15,228 nucleotides of DNA from CBDCHC01 sp965217075. GTDB lineage: Bacteria; Pseudomonadota; Gammaproteobacteria; PS1; Pseudothioglobaceae. Positions 15,113 through 15,228 of the stretch are shown here, piece by piece (within the stretch, counting starts at the first letter, position 1; each line of letters begins with the position of its first letter). Made by a program: the position numbers and the translations under genes. The DNA is taken from NCBI GenBank assembly GCA_965217075.1, contig CBDCHC010000006.1:1-15228 (forward strand), read 5' to 3'. The notes beneath the pieces are model-generated. The model did no database searches. It worked only from the letters and a program-made list of their open reading frames with translations, and was not told where the DNA came from.

Positions 15113-15228
15113 AGTTTTAGCAACAGATGGCAAAGCCAGAGCAGCTACATTAACTTTTGATAGAGGTCAGATTGAAACTCCAGCTTTTATGCCAGTTGCA
15201 ACTTATGCTAGTGTAAAAGCACTTAGCT
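15102..15228 (+). CDS. tgt: tRNA-guanine transglycosylase Tgt, N-terminal part (3' end outside window)
   Basis: The ATG at 15102 opens a frame that runs off the right edge after 42 codons. The protein begins MKFKVLATDGKARAA, then FDRGQIETPAFMPVATYASVK, closely matching the Tgt start (E. coli MKFELDTTDGRARRG ... [21 protein letters not shown]). Tgt swaps guanine-34 of GUN-anticodon tRNAs for the queuosine precursor preQ1. The catalytic aspartates and zinc site lie beyond the window. The start overlaps the ABC transporter by 11 nt and no Shine-Dalgarno sequence is seen, so translational coupling is likely. In many gammaproteobacteria yajC and secDF follow. Confidence 0.93.
   Translation, partial: MKFKVLATDGKARAATLTFDRGQIETPAFMPVATYASVKALS

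Noticed and set aside
1..15228. tRNA genes, CRISPR arrays, insertion sequences, prophage or toxin-antitoxin genes
   Set aside because: No cloverleaf-like segment, spaced direct repeats, transposase motif or small two-gene module was found; almost every base belongs to a recognised housekeeping gene.

Overview
The window is a compact, very AT-rich chromosomal segment (by eye about a quarter to 30% G+C) carrying core housekeeping genes of a gammaproteobacterium. The gammaproteobacterial call rests on the ftsH-folP-glmM order, lptE next to holA, an AcnB-type aconitase, an AccA collinear in length with the E. coli protein (319 aa), and a GspM/GspN pair of a type II secretion system. The base composition, tiny or negative intergenic gaps, few recognisable Shine-Dalgarno sites and long A/T homopolymers suggest a reduced or streamlined genome, for example an endosymbiont or a SUP05/Thioglobaceae-like lineage. 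That placement is a guess; no rRNA or other phylogenetic marker is present to settle it.

Layout. 1-910 (+): the 3' end of gspM and a complete gspN, overlapping by ATGA. 917-4950 (-): ftsH, folP and glmM in one operon, converging on gspN with a 6-nt gap. 4951-5037: a divergent promoter region. 5038-10227 (+): lptE, holA, proA and acnB, tightly packed. 10219-11121 (-): lipA, whose stop codon overlaps the end of acnB. 11122-11260: a second divergent promoter region, the longest gap in the window. 11261-15228 (+): accA, tilS, an Atm1-type ABC transporter and the 5' end of tgt, in one tightly packed run. No tRNA, rRNA, insertion sequence, CRISPR array or phage gene is visible, and no gene-free stretch exceeds 140 nt.

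Together the genes cover envelope building (GlmM for amino sugars, LptE for LPS export, AccA for fatty acids), membrane proteolysis (FtsH), folate (FolP), replication (HolA), proline synthesis (ProA), the TCA cycle and lipoate (AcnB, LipA), tRNA modification (TilS, Tgt), glutathione/Fe-S-linked export (Atm1-like) and protein secretion (GspM/N).

The most notable point is tilS. Its reading frame breaks at a run of nine A's, yet both halves are well conserved on either side. Loss of one A, or gain of two, restores a full 376-377 aa lysidine synthase. Since TilS is normally essential, this is either a sequencing error, a very recent lesion, or a gene rescued by polymerase slippage on the poly(A) tract. 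Smaller curiosities are two perfect inverted repeats placed exactly over conserved coding motifs of lipA and tilS, and a one-residue insertion in the GlmM phosphate-binding loop. I found no convincing new multi-gene system.
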